In this document: piece by piece, positions 16,166 through 24,248 of the stretch
Layout of the letters: the number at the start of each line of letters is the position of its first letter
Position numbering within the stretch: position 1 is the stretch's first letter
Assembly (NCBI GenBank): GCA_030040015.1
Contig: JASHUM010000074.1
Location: 1-38,923 of the forward strand
DNA: 38,923 nucleotides
Direction of reading: 5' to 3'
Origin: Acidimicrobiales bacterium
GTDB taxonomy: Bacteria; Actinomycetota; Acidimicrobiia; Acidimicrobiales; UBA8190
The notes under the pieces: model-generated
What the model saw: only the letters and a program-made list of their open reading frames with translations
Databases searched by the model: none
What the model was told of the DNA's origin: nothing
Position numbers and translations under genes: made by a program

Positions 16166-17299
16166 GTGAAGCTGGCAGTTCCCTCTGAGACGCGCGCGGG
16201 CGAGCGGCGGGTGGCGCTGGTCCCCGAGGTGGCCGGGCGGCTGGTCGGCGCCGGTGTCGAAGTCGTCGTGCAGCGTGGGGCGGGGGCATCCGCCCATTTC
16301 CCCGACGCCGCCTACGAGGAGAAGGGCGCCGGCCTCGGCGACGGTGCCGGCGTGGTGGCCGGGGCGGGACTCGTGGCCCGGGTGAACGCCCCTGACCCCG
16401 AGGAATCCCGGCGCATGGAAGAGGGCACCACTGTGGTCAGCTTCCTCCAGCCCGCCTCCCAGCTGCCGACGGTGCAGGCCCTGGTGGCCCGGAAGGCCAC
16501 CGCCTTCAGCCTCGACCTGGTGCCACGGATCAGCCGGGCCCAGTCGATGGACGCCCTGTCGTCGCAGGCCACGGTGTCGGGGTACCTGGCCGCCCTGGCC
16601 GCCGCCGAGCGACTACCCAAGTTCTTCCCCATGTTCATGACCGCGGCGGGCACGGTGCCCCCCGCCAAGGTGCTCGTCCTCGGCGCCGGCGTGGCGGGCC
16701 TGCAGGCCATCGCCACGGCCCGCCGCCTCGGGGCCCAGGTGCGCGCCTACGACGTGCGGGCCGCCGCCAAGGAAGAGGTCGAGTCCTTGGGCGCCCACTT
16801 CGTCGAGCTTGCCCTCGAGACCCAGGAAGGCTCGGGCGGCTACGCCCGAGAGCAGTCCGAGGAGTTCCTGGCCCGCCAGCGTGAGCTCATCGGCAACGAG
16901 GTAGCCGCCTCCGACGCGGTGATCACCACCGCCGCGGTCCCGGGACGCAAGGCCCCCGTGCTCGTGACCACACCGATGGTGGAGGCCATGCCCGAAGGTG
17001 CGGTGGTGGTGGACATGGCCGCCGACGGCGGCGGCAACTGCGAGCTGTCCGAGCCGGGACAGGAGGTCGAGCACCATGGCGTGCTCGTGTACGGCATGAC
17101 CAACCCGCCCTCGGGCATGCCGACCCACGCCAGCTTCCTCTACTCCCGAAACGTCTTCAATTTCCTCTCGCTCGTGCTGGCCGAGGGAGAGCTCGAGCCC
17201 GACTTCGACGACGAGATCGTGAGCGGGTGCTGCGTCGTGCGGGCCGGGGAAGTCGTGCATGCACCCACCGCCGAGTTGTTGGCCCAGGAGGCGCCGTGA
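16166..17299 (+). CDS. pntAA: NAD(P) transhydrogenase alpha subunit, part 1 (dI, NAD-binding)
   Basis: The 377-residue protein starts MKLAVPSETRAGERRVALVPE, the hallmark of the alanine dehydrogenase/PntA N-domain. The central Rossmann fold reads VLVLGAGVAGLQAIATARRLGAQVRAYDVR. The segments QATVSGYLA and PSGMPTHASFLYSRN are typical of soluble domain I. It binds NAD(H) at the membrane-extrinsic face of the proton-translocating transhydrogenase. The GTG start has no strong ribosome-binding site, but the conserved N-terminus leaves little choice. It overlaps pntAB by 4 nt (GTGA). The split alpha subunit (dI separate from the membrane part) is common in actinobacteria and alphaproteobacteria. Confidence 0.94.
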   Translation: MKLAVPSETRAGERRVALVPEVAGRLVGAGVEVVVQRGAGASAHFPDAAYEEKGAGLGDGAGVVAGAGLVARVNAPDPEESRRMEEGTTVVSFLQPASQLPTVQALVARKATAFSLDLVPRISRAQSMDALSSQATVSGYLAALAAAERLPKFFPMFMTAAGTVPPAKVLVLGAGVAGLQAIATARRLGAQVRAYDVRAAAKEEVESLGAHFVELALETQEGSGGYAREQSEEFLARQRELIGNEVAASDAVITTAAVPGRKAPVLVTTPMVEAMPEGAVVVDMAADGGGNCELSEPGQEVEHHGVLVYGMTNPPSGMPTHASFLYSRNVFNFLSLVLAEGELEPDFDDEIVSGCCVVRAGEVVHAPTAELLAQEAP

Positions 17300-17649
17300 C
17301 CCTGGCATCGATCATGCCCGGACCCGGACTGGTCGGGCTCCTCACCATCTTCGTGCTGGCCGCCTTCGTCGGCTACGAGGTGATCTCCAAGGTCCCGAGC
17401 GTCCTCCACACCCCGCTCATGTCGGGGTCGAACGCCATCCACGGCATCATCCTGGTGGGCACCATGCTCGTGCTCGGCCAGGCGCACGGCACCACCCAGC
17501 TCGTGCTCGGGTTCCTGGCCGTCGTGCTCGCCACCTTGAACGTGGTGGGCGGGTTCGTCGTCACCGACCGCATGCTCGAGATGTTCAAGTCACGCCAGGC
17601 GCCGCGTCCCCGCCGTGACGACGAAGCCGAGGGTGGGGACGACAAGTGA
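17296..17649 (+). CDS. pntAB: NAD(P) transhydrogenase alpha subunit, part 2 (membrane dII)
   Basis: A 117-residue membrane protein with about three to four hydrophobic helices (FVLAAFVGYEVISKVPSVLHTPL, GIILVGTMLVLG, LGFLAVVLATLNVVGGFVVTDRML). The segment YEVISKVPSVLHTPLMSGSNAIHGI is diagnostic of the PntA membrane domain. The basic and acidic tail after the MFK residues is cytoplasmic and longer than the minimal form. It forms part of the proton channel with PntB. It overlaps both neighbours by 4 nt (GTGA at each end), so all three subunits are translationally coupled. Confidence 0.94.
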   Translation: MTLASIMPGPGLVGLLTIFVLAAFVGYEVISKVPSVLHTPLMSGSNAIHGIILVGTMLVLGQAHGTTQLVLGFLAVVLATLNVVGGFVVTDRMLEMFKSRQAPRPRRDDEAEGGDDK

Positions 17650-19040
17650 GCCGGGGCACCGCCACCGACCTCGTCTACCTGGTCGCCATCGTCGGCTTCA
17701 TCCTGGCCCTGAAGGGGCTGAGCTCCCCCAAGAGGGCCCGGGCGGGCAACCTGGCCGGCGCCGTCGGCATGCTCATCGCCGTCGCCTGGACCTTCTCGTT
17801 GCCCTCGGTGTACGGCACCACGCGCAACCTGGTGCTCATCGTGATCGCCGTGGTGGTGGGGGCGTCGATCGGTGTGCCGGCAGCACGCACGGTGAAGATG
17901 ACGGCGATGCCACAGATGGTGGCCATCTTCAACGGCGTCGGGGGCGGCGCCGCCGCGCTGGTGTCGATCACCGAGTTCATCGCCTTCCCCACCCGTCACA
18001 TCGCCCTGTACAAGATCGGCGAGGTTCTCTTCGGGGTGATCGTGGGGTCGGTGTCCTTCGCCGGCAGCGCCATGGCCTTCGCCAAGCTCCAGGAGCTCAT
18101 GACCGGGCGCCCGGTGACCTATCCCGCTCAGCAACCCATCAACGCCCTCATCGGACTGAGCATCCTCGGGTTGCTCTCGGCCGTGGTGGCCACGGCGAGC
18201 ACGCCGCTTCTCGCCATCGTGCTGGCGCTGTCGTTGGTGCTCGGGGTGGTGTTCGTCCTCCCCATCGGCGGGGCCGACACGCCCGTGCTCATCTCGCTGC
18301 TCAACTCCTTCACCGGGTTGGCCGTGGCCGCATCGGGCTTCACCTTGAACAGCGACCTGCTCATCGTGGCCGGGACCCTGGTGGGGGCCTCGGGAATGCT
18401 GCTCACCCGGATGATGAGCGAGGCGATGGGGCGCTCGCTGCCCAACATCCTCTTCAGCGCCTTCGGCTCGGTGATCACGGCCGGAACGGCCGAGGGCGCC
18501 GCGGATCGGTCCGTGCGCTCGGGGACGCCGGAGGACATCGGGGTGCTCCTGGCCTATGCCCGCAAGGTCGCCATCGTCCCCGGCTACGGCCTGGCCGTTG
18601 CCCAGGCGCAGCACACCGCACGCGAGCTGGCCGACGCCCTGGCCGAACGGGGGGTGGACGTCTACTACGCCATCCACCCTGTGGCCGGGCGCATGCCCGG
18701 GCACATGAACGTGCTCCTGGCCGAGGCCAACGTCCCCTACGACCAGCTGAAGGAGATGGACGAGGCCAACCCGGAGATGCCCACCACCGACGTGGCCCTC
18801 GTCGTGGGCGCCAACGACACCGTGAACCCGGCGGCCAACAACACTCCGGGCAGCCCCATCTACGGCATGCCCATCGTGCACGCCGACCAGGCCGAGAACA
18901 TCGTGTTCTTGAAGCGCTCGATGCGCCCTGGGTTCGCCGGCATCGACAACGAGCTGCTCTACGACCCGAAGACGACCATGCTCTTCGGCGACGCCAAGGA
19001 ATCGCTGACCAAGCTGGTGCAGGCGGTCAAGGCGGCCTGA
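17646..19040 (+). CDS. pntB: NAD(P) transhydrogenase beta subunit
   Basis: A 464-residue protein. The N-terminal half is a bundle of membrane helices with GLSSPKRARAGNLAG, TAMPQMVAIFNGVGGGAAAL and TLNSDLLIVAGTLVGASGMLLT. The C-terminal half is NADP(H)-binding domain III, with VPGYGLAVAQAQHTARELADAL, YAIHPVAGRMPGHMNVLLAEA, LVVGANDTVNPAA and the final FGDAKESLTKLV. The complex uses the proton gradient to make NADPH from NADH. NADPH supply could support P450 and reductive steps encoded nearby, but that link is inference. The start is the GTG overlapping the pntAB stop. The length is normal for the family. Confidence 0.95.
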   Translation: MSRGTATDLVYLVAIVGFILALKGLSSPKRARAGNLAGAVGMLIAVAWTFSLPSVYGTTRNLVLIVIAVVVGASIGVPAARTVKMTAMPQMVAIFNGVGGGAAALVSITEFIAFPTRHIALYKIGEVLFGVIVGSVSFAGSAMAFAKLQELMTGRPVTYPAQQPINALIGLSILGLLSAVVATASTPLLAIVLALSLVLGVVFVLPIGGADTPVLISLLNSFTGLAVAASGFTLNSDLLIVAGTLVGASGMLLTRMMSEAMGRSLPNILFSAFGSVITAGTAEGAADRSVRSGTPEDIGVLLAYARKVAIVPGYGLAVAQAQHTARELADALAERGVDVYYAIHPVAGRMPGHMNVLLAEANVPYDQLKEMDEANPEMPTTDVALVVGANDTVNPAANNTPGSPIYGMPIVHADQAENIVFLKRSMRPGFAGIDNELLYDPKTTMLFGDAKESLTKLVQAVKAA

Positions 19041-19096
19041 GCTTCGCCGTCGCAGGCCCGTGTCGGCGATGGCGGGCTCGAACCGATCCATACGGC

Positions 19097-19160
19097 TTGA
19101 CGAAGACCGGCTCACGGTCATACCATCCGATTGATCGGACGATACGTCCGATAGATCGGA
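19097..19160 (+). promoter_or_regulatory. P450-tetR promoter with two phased TCCGAT-N2-ATCGGA palindromes
   Basis: TTGACG (19097-19102), an 18-nt spacer and TACCAT (19121-19126) look like a promoter. Two perfect 14-bp palindromes, TCCGATTGATCGGA (19126-19139) and TCCGATAGATCGGA (19147-19160), start at the last base of the -10 and run to the ribosome-binding GGAG. Their centres are 21 bp apart, two helical turns, and the inner half-sites form a third dyad. This is the classic layout for a TetR dimer pair repressing transcription. The tetR gene at 20421, downstream in the same unit, is the obvious candidate. Confidence 0.75.
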
Positions 19161-19171
19161 GCAAGCGTTCG

Positions 19172-20419
19172 ATGCCCTCGGCAGCCGCCCCCGTCTCGCT
19201 CGACCCCCGCCCCGCCGACCTGGCCGACCCCTCCACGTTCGTCGCCGGGGTGCCGCACGAGTACCTGGCCTGGCTCCGGGCCAACGATCCGGTGAGCTTC
19301 CACCCGGAGCCCGACGGACCAGGGTTCTGGGCGGTGACCCGTTACGCCGACTGCGTGCTCGTCAACCGCGACCACGAGCGGTTCTCCTCCCACCGGCGCG
19401 GCACCATGCCCTTCGAGCTGCCCGAGGAGGCCATCGACCAGCAGCGGCTGATGATGCTCAACATGGACCCGCCCTTGCACACCCGTTACCGCCGCCTGGT
19501 CAACAAAGGGTTCACGCCGCGCATGGTGGCGCAGCTGCACGATCGGATCCACGCCGCCACCGACGAGATCATCGATGCTGTCGCCGGCAAAGGCGAAGCG
19601 GACTTCGTGACCGAGATCTCCGCTCAGCTTCCGCTGGTGGTGATCGCCGAGCTCCTGGGCGTGCCGGCCGAGGAGCGGGACCAGATGTTCACGTGGTCCA
19701 ACGGATTGGTGGGCAGCGAGGACCCTGAGTACCAGATCAGCCCGGAAGCGGCCACCGACACGGCCATGGAGCTGTACGCGTACGCCTCTTCGCTCTTCCA
19801 GAAGAAACGGCTCGACCCTGGTGAGGACCTCATGAGCGTGCTCGGCCAGGTCGAGCTCGACGGTGAGCGTCTGAGCGACCTCGAGCTCGAGCTGTTCTTC
19901 CTTCTCCTCACCATCGCCGGGAACGAGACCACCCGGAACCTCATGTCGGGAGCGATGGTCGCCTTCTTCGAGCACCCCGACCAGTGGCAGCGGCTGCTCG
20001 CCGACCGGGCGCTCGTTCCGTCGGCCGTCGAGGAGATGCTCCGGTACGTCACACCCGTGATGAACTTCCGGCGCCAGACGACGGTGCCCGTCGAGCTGTC
20101 GGGCACGCCGGTCGAGCCGGGGGAGAAGGTGGTGTTCTTCCACGTGTCGGCCAATCGCGACGAGGAGGTGTTCCCCGAGCCCGACCGCTTCGACGTCGCC
20201 CGCGACCCCAATCCGCACATCGCCTTCGGTGGGGGCGGGCCCCACTTCTGTTTGGGTGCCAACCTGGCTCGCATGGAGATCCGCGTCATGTTCGAGCACC
20301 TGCTGGACCGGCTCCCCGACATCGCGCCCGCAGGCCCTCCCGAGCGGCTTCGGTCGCGCTTCATCAACGGCGTGAAGCACCTGCCGGTGCGTTTCTCCCC
20401 GGCCCGCCCGTCCGCCTGA
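19172..20419 (+). CDS. Cytochrome P450, CYP124/CYP125-like
   Basis: A 415-residue soluble bacterial P450. The I-helix oxygen-activation motif is AGNETT, the K-helix ExxR is EMLR in [10 protein letters not shown], and the heme-thiolate loop is [16 protein letters not shown]. The C-terminal [16 protein letters not shown] resembles steroid side-chain and methyl-branched lipid hydroxylases (CYP124, CYP125), which oxidise the terminal carbon of cholesterol-type side chains. Its presence close to echA20/ipdABC fits this. The ATG at 19172 follows a GGAG by about 10 nt. The frame is open far upstream, but the palindromic control region lies immediately before this ATG. Redox partners are not encoded nearby. 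Confidence 0.92.
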   Translation: MPSAAAPVSLDPRPADLADPSTFVAGVPHEYLAWLRANDPVSFHPEPDGPGFWAVTRYADCVLVNRDHERFSSHRRGTMPFELPEEAIDQQRLMMLNMDPPLHTRYRRLVNKGFTPRMVAQLHDRIHAATDEIIDAVAGKGEADFVTEISAQLPLVVIAELLGVPAEERDQMFTWSNGLVGSEDPEYQISPEAATDTAMELYAYASSLFQKKRLDPGEDLMSVLGQVELDGERLSDLELELFFLLLTIAGNETTRNLMSGAMVAFFEHPDQWQRLLADRALVPSAVEEMLRYVTPVMNFRRQTTVPVELSGTPVEPGEKVVFFHVSANRDEEVFPEPDRFDVARDPNPHIAFGGGGPHFCLGANLARMEIRVMFEHLLDRLPDIAPAGPPERLRSRFINGVKHLPVRFSPARPSA

Positions 20420-20420
20420 C

Positions 20421-21041
20421 GTGCCTCGCCGGAGCCCCGAGGAGCTCAAGGAGGTCATCCGGGACTTCCGGCGCGACCAGATCGTCGACGTGGCCCGGCG
20501 CCTCTTCGGCGAACGGGGCACGACCGAGGTCTCGATGGACGAGATCGCCGCCGAGTCCCAGGTGGCCCGATCGACGGTCTACGTGTACTTCGCCAACCGT
20601 GACGACCTGGTGCGGGCGTGCCTCAAACGTATGTACGCCCAGCTCCAGGACACGATCGTGACCGAGTGGGAACGCGAGAACGATCCCGAGCGACGCTTGT
20701 TCGCCGTGGTGCGGGGCATGCTGGCCCGCATCGACGAGAGCCCGGCGTTCTTCCGCCTGGCCATGGCCGTCCACGCCTCGGCCAACGACACGGGGGCCGC
20801 CGTCGACGCCGAGCTGGCCACCATCGGTCTCGACATGGCCCGCTTGCTCGAGGACCTGGTCGGCGGCGGGGTGGCCTCGGGCTCCTTCGCCTCGGTCGAT
20901 CCGGCCCGGGCGGCGGCCTTCATCGGCCAGCAGCTCTACGGGGCCATGTCCGTGCGAGCCGGGGACCCGGCGCCCTCGCCGCTCGACGAGGCAGCCACGG
21001 AGATCTGCGACTTCCTCCTGGACGGGCTCAGAGCGCGCTGA
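20421..21041 (+). CDS. TetR-family transcriptional regulator
   Basis: A 206-residue protein with an N-terminal TetR DNA-binding domain. The first helix [21 protein letters not shown] leads into the helix-turn-helix [26 protein letters not shown] (residues 39-64). The C-terminal helical domain should bind a small ligand. The GTG start is one base after the P450 stop, so it is co-transcribed with that gene. The two palindromes over the operon promoter suggest autoregulation, with release by a P450 substrate or product, perhaps a sterol or fatty acyl-CoA. It converges on the zinc-ribbon gene with no spacer between the two coding regions. Confidence 0.93.
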   Translation: MPRRSPEELKEVIRDFRRDQIVDVARRLFGERGTTEVSMDEIAAESQVARSTVYVYFANRDDLVRACLKRMYAQLQDTIVTEWERENDPERRLFAVVRGMLARIDESPAFFRLAMAVHASANDTGAAVDAELATIGLDMARLLEDLVGGGVASGSFASVDPARAAAFIGQQLYGAMSVRAGDPAPSPLDEAATEICDFLLDGLRAR

Positions 21042-21749
21042 TCAGGAGAGGTCCCGACCCGCTGAGCGTCGGCCCGCCGACACCAGTCGGTCCGCGTCGA
21101 ACCGGGCCGTGGCGTCGCTGGCGGCGCGCTCTTGCTCGAGGCGGCGAGCCGCCTTGGCTCGAGCCGAGGCGAGCTCCTGCTCGAAGCGCTCGATCTGGTC
21201 ACCGGTCTCCACCGCCTCGGCCTTGGCTCTGGAGATGCGCTCGGCATCCCCGGTGTAGACCGCCTGGCCGAGCAGGCGGATGGCCCGGTCGTGACGGCGG
21301 TGGACCTGGAATTGGCGGGCCCGCACGACGACGTGAGCCCAGCATCTGCCGACCCAGCCGGCCAGGGCGGCCCGTGCCACGCGGACCTGCGACCACGCCG
21401 ACGACGCGCCCCGCCGGGCCAGACGCGACACGCGGCTCCCCGCTCGCTCGATGACCGGGTCCCACCAGGCGTAGGCCACCAGGAAGGTGGCGGGAACGAG
21501 CACCGCCTCCGCCCACCAGATGCCGAACACCCCGAAGAGGAAGATGGCGACGAGCCCGATGACGACCGCCCACACGGCGAGCAGCACCTTGGCCGGGGCC
21601 ACCCCGTGGCCGGCAGGGCCGGGTACGGCCTCGAAGCGCAAGGTGGTCCCCCGCAACGCCAGGCCGCACCATGGGCAGAAGCGGGCGTCCACGGGAACTG
21701 CCACCCCGCACGTCGGACAGCCGACACCGGGGCCGGGAGCGTCGACCAC
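21042..21749 (-). CDS. Zinc-ribbon membrane protein of unknown function
   Basis: A 235-residue protein I do not recognise. Near the N-terminus two CxxC knuckles (CPTC and CPWC, about residues 11-31) form a zinc ribbon like those used in many regulatory or scaffold proteins. Two hydrophobic segments follow (VLLAVWAVVIGLVAIFLFGVFG and AEAVLVPATFLVAYAWW). The C-terminal half is highly charged and helical, rich in Arg, Ala and Glu (RFEQELASARAKAARRLEQE), and probably a coiled coil in the cytoplasm. The GTG start at 21749 is assigned by coding extent. The next gene upstream on the same strand, 42 nt away, encodes another membrane-anchored protein, so they may form one unit. Confidence 0.7.
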   Translation of the reverse strand: MVDAPGPGVGCPTCGVAVPVDARFCPWCGLALRGTTLRFEAVPGPAGHGVAPAKVLLAVWAVVIGLVAIFLFGVFGIWWAEAVLVPATFLVAYAWWDPVIERAGSRVSRLARRGASSAWSQVRVARAALAGWVGRCWAHVVVRARQFQVHRRHDRAIRLLGQAVYTGDAERISRAKAEAVETGDQIERFEQELASARAKAARRLEQERAASDATARFDADRLVSAGRRSAGRDLS

Positions 21750-21791
21750 GGCGATGGTGATGCCCGATCTCCCCGCCCGGCTAACCCTCGC

Positions 21792-22853
21792 TCACCTCGA
21801 GGCCGATGCTCCTGCCGGCACGGGCTCGTCGAGCTGGGCGAAGAGGAGCAGGCCTTGGCTGGTGGGCCGGGTGGCGGCGACGACCACCGCCACCCGGCGT
21901 CCGACCAGGTGTCCGGCGCCGTTCACCACCACCATGTCCCCGTCGTCCAGGTAGCCCACCGCCTGGTCGGGCTGCCGTCCCGCCTTGACCAGGTCGACGG
22001 TGAGCCGCTCCCCTGGCCGGTGCTCGGGCGCCAGGTCGCTGCCCAGGCGGCGGAGGTTGACGGCTCCCACGCCCAACTCCTCGGCCCGGGCGGCCAGATC
22101 GGCAGAGCACGTGGCCAGGCGCAGCCCGAGACGTTGGGCCAGGACCAGCGCCTTGACCCCGACGTCGTGCTTGTCGGGAACCTCGGCGTCGTCGACCCGC
22201 ACGACCACGCCCTTGCGGCGCAGCGCCTCGAGGCCCTCGAGGCCGGCCCGGGACCGTCGAGCGGCGACCGGGTCGGGACCGGACACGAGCGCAGCCGCCT
22301 CGTCGAGGACGAAGCGGGGGACCACCACACCGCCCGGCAGCAGCCCCGCCGATCCCAAGCTGACGAGGTGTCGTTCGAGCAGGGCCGAGGTGTCCACCAC
22401 CAGGGCGGCCGATGCCTCGGTGACGGGCCGGTCGAGCAGGTGCCCCATTCCCGCCGCACGGACGATCTCACGACCCTTGGCCACCCCGAGCCGCGCCCCG
22501 CCGGCGCACAGCACCCAGGCCAGCACGGCGGCGAGCGGGTAGCCGACGGTGGAGTGCACCAGCGACACCAGGGCCAGCCCGACCACCATCCCGAGCAGCA
22601 GGCCGCTCGATCCCACCACCGACCCGGCGAAGACCTCCGCCGGGGGCATGTCGTAGAGGTGGCGCACGGCGTGGCGCAGTCCCCGGTCGAACAGCCGTCC
22701 CACGACGCCGCCCACGACGTAGGCGACCAGGGTGGTCAACGCGCACGCCACGAGCGGGGCGTAGCCGTCGCGCCCGAAGTGGTTGCCGATCTGGAGCCCG
22801 CCCGCCACCCCGGCGATCACGAGGAGAAGTCGGAAGATCTCGACGAAGACCAC
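21792..22853 (-). CDS. Membrane-anchored PIN-TRAM domain protein (YacL-like)
   Basis: The 353-residue protein has an N-terminal membrane region of about four hydrophobic segments, then a PIN nuclease-fold domain with VVDTSALLERH, DEAAAL and ATCSADLAARAEELG. A C-terminal TRAM-like beta domain reads PGERLTVDLVKAGRQPDQAVGYLDDGDMVVV. This order is that of the YacL family found in many Gram-positives. Acidic PIN residues appear to be present (VVDTS, VDDAEVPDKHDVG, CSADL), so RNase activity is possible, but no substrate is known to me. The usual family signature around the first Asp differs. It starts with GTG and is divergent from the second P450 gene. Confidence 0.85.
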   Translation of the reverse strand: MVFVEIFRLLLVIAGVAGGLQIGNHFGRDGYAPLVACALTTLVAYVVGGVVGRLFDRGLRHAVRHLYDMPPAEVFAGSVVGSSGLLLGMVVGLALVSLVHSTVGYPLAAVLAWVLCAGGARLGVAKGREIVRAAGMGHLLDRPVTEASAALVVDTSALLERHLVSLGSAGLLPGGVVVPRFVLDEAAALVSGPDPVAARRSRAGLEGLEALRRKGVVVRVDDAEVPDKHDVGVKALVLAQRLGLRLATCSADLAARAEELGVGAVNLRRLGSDLAPEHRPGERLTVDLVKAGRQPDQAVGYLDDGDMVVVNGAGHLVGRRVAVVVAATRPTSQGLLLFAQLDEPVPAGASASR

Positions 22854-22897
22854 GTCGCCCCCCGACCCGCCATCCCCAACGAGTCACTCCCAGGGTA

Positions 22898-22925
22898 CCC
22901 CGCCCCCGGATCTTCGGGAGCGGGG
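22898..22925. promoter_or_regulatory. Strong GC hairpin upstream of the second P450 gene
   Basis: CCCCGC-C-CCCG-GATCTT-CGGG-A-GCGGGG forms a ten-pair stem with one internal mismatch and a six-base loop. It lies in the 117-nt divergent region between the PIN-TRAM and P450 genes, 46 nt before the P450 GTG. No T-run follows on either strand, so it is not a standard terminator. It may be an operator or a leader structure. Confidence 0.45.
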
Positions 22926-22970
22926 AGGCCCAGGAGCGCGAGGATGGGAACGACAGAAGGAGGACGCCCG

Positions 22971-24248
22971 GTGACCAGCCTGCCGACCCTGCCGGTGGAG
23001 GGGTTCGACCTCTCCGACCTGGAGTTCTGGGCCCAGCCGTGGGAGGTCCGGGAGGCCGCCTTCCGCGCCCTGCGGGCCGGGCGTCCGATCGCCTACTACG
23101 AGGAGCCCGAGCTGCCTCCCTCGTCGATCCCCATGCCCCCCGGGCGCGGGTACTGGGCGCTGACCCGTTACGCGGACGTGGTCGAGGTGAGCCGGCATCC
23201 TGAGCTCTACTGCTCGGGCCAGTCCGGGTCGACCATCGTCGACATGCCGGCCGAGCTGCTCGAGTTCTTCGGGTCCATGATCAACATGGACGACCCCCGC
23301 CACGCCCGTCTCCGGCGCATCGTGTCGGCCGCCTTCAACCCGCGCATGGTGCGGAGCGTCGAGCAGTCCATCGAGCGGGTGGCCGGCGAGATCATCGAGC
23401 GGGTCGCCGGCCAAGGAGAATGCGACTTCGTCACGGAGGTGGCCGCCCGCCTTCCTCTCAAAGTCATCTGCGACATGATGGGTGTGGCCGAACGCGACTA
23501 CGACCGCGTGTTCCACTGCTCGAACGTCATCTTGAGCTCCGGCGACCCCGAGTACATCCCGGAGGGCACCGACGTGCTCGTCACCTTCTTCGACGCCGCC
23601 AACGAGCTGGCCTCGCTCATGGACGACCTGGCCGGGTTCCGGACCGAGCACCCAACCGACGACCTCACCTCGGACCTCGTGCACGCCAACGTGGACGGCG
23701 AGTCGCTCAGCCGGGCCGAGCTCTCTTCGTTCTTCATCCTCCTCCTGGTGGCGGGCAACGAGACCACCCGCAACGCCATCAGCCACGGGCTGTGGGCGCT
23801 CACCGAGCACCCCGACCAGCGCGCCGCGTGGCAGGCCGACTTCGAGGGTGCGGCACCGACGGCCGTGGACGAGATCGTGCGCTGGGCCTCGCCGGTCATC
23901 TTCATGCGCCGTACCGTGACCGAGCCGGCCGTGCTGTCGGGACAGGAGTTCGACGTCGGCGACAAGGTGATCCTCTTCTACAATTCGGCCAACCGCGACG
24001 AGGCCGTCTTCGACGACCCCTACCGCTTCGACGTGCTGCGCCAGCCCAACCCCCACGTCGGCTTCGGTGCCCCCGGTCCCCACTTCTGCCTCGGTGCGCA
24101 CCTGGCCCGCCGGGAGATCACCGTGATGTACCGGGAGCTGTTCCGCCGGCTGCCCGACGTCTCCGCCACCGGCGAGCCGAGCCGCCTACGCTCCAATTTC
24201 ATCAACGGGATCAAGCACCTGCCCTGCGCCTTCACCCCCGCGCCATGA
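22971..24248 (+). CDS. Cytochrome P450, CYP125/CYP124-like
   Basis: A 425-residue P450 with I-helix AGNETT, K-helix EIVR in DEIVRWASPV and heme loop [16 protein letters not shown]. The C-terminal LRSNFINGIKHLPCAF resembles the LRS...NGIKH ending of CYP125/CYP124 sterol side-chain oxidases. I chose the GTG at 22971 because AGAAGGAGG lies seven bases before it; an in-frame ATG at 22944 has no good site. It is the first gene of a plus-strand set and overlaps the next P450 by 4 nt (ATGA). A sterol- or isoprenoid-type substrate is inferred from the motif and from the steroid genes to the left. Confidence 0.9.
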   Translation: MTSLPTLPVEGFDLSDLEFWAQPWEVREAAFRALRAGRPIAYYEEPELPPSSIPMPPGRGYWALTRYADVVEVSRHPELYCSGQSGSTIVDMPAELLEFFGSMINMDDPRHARLRRIVSAAFNPRMVRSVEQSIERVAGEIIERVAGQGECDFVTEVAARLPLKVICDMMGVAERDYDRVFHCSNVILSSGDPEYIPEGTDVLVTFFDAANELASLMDDLAGFRTEHPTDDLTSDLVHANVDGESLSRAELSSFFILLLVAGNETTRNAISHGLWALTEHPDQRAAWQADFEGAAPTAVDEIVRWASPVIFMRRTVTEPAVLSGQEFDVGDKVILFYNSANRDEAVFDDPYRFDVLRQPNPHVGFGAPGPHFCLGAHLARREITVMYRELFRRLPDVSATGEPSRLRSNFINGIKHLPCAFTPAP

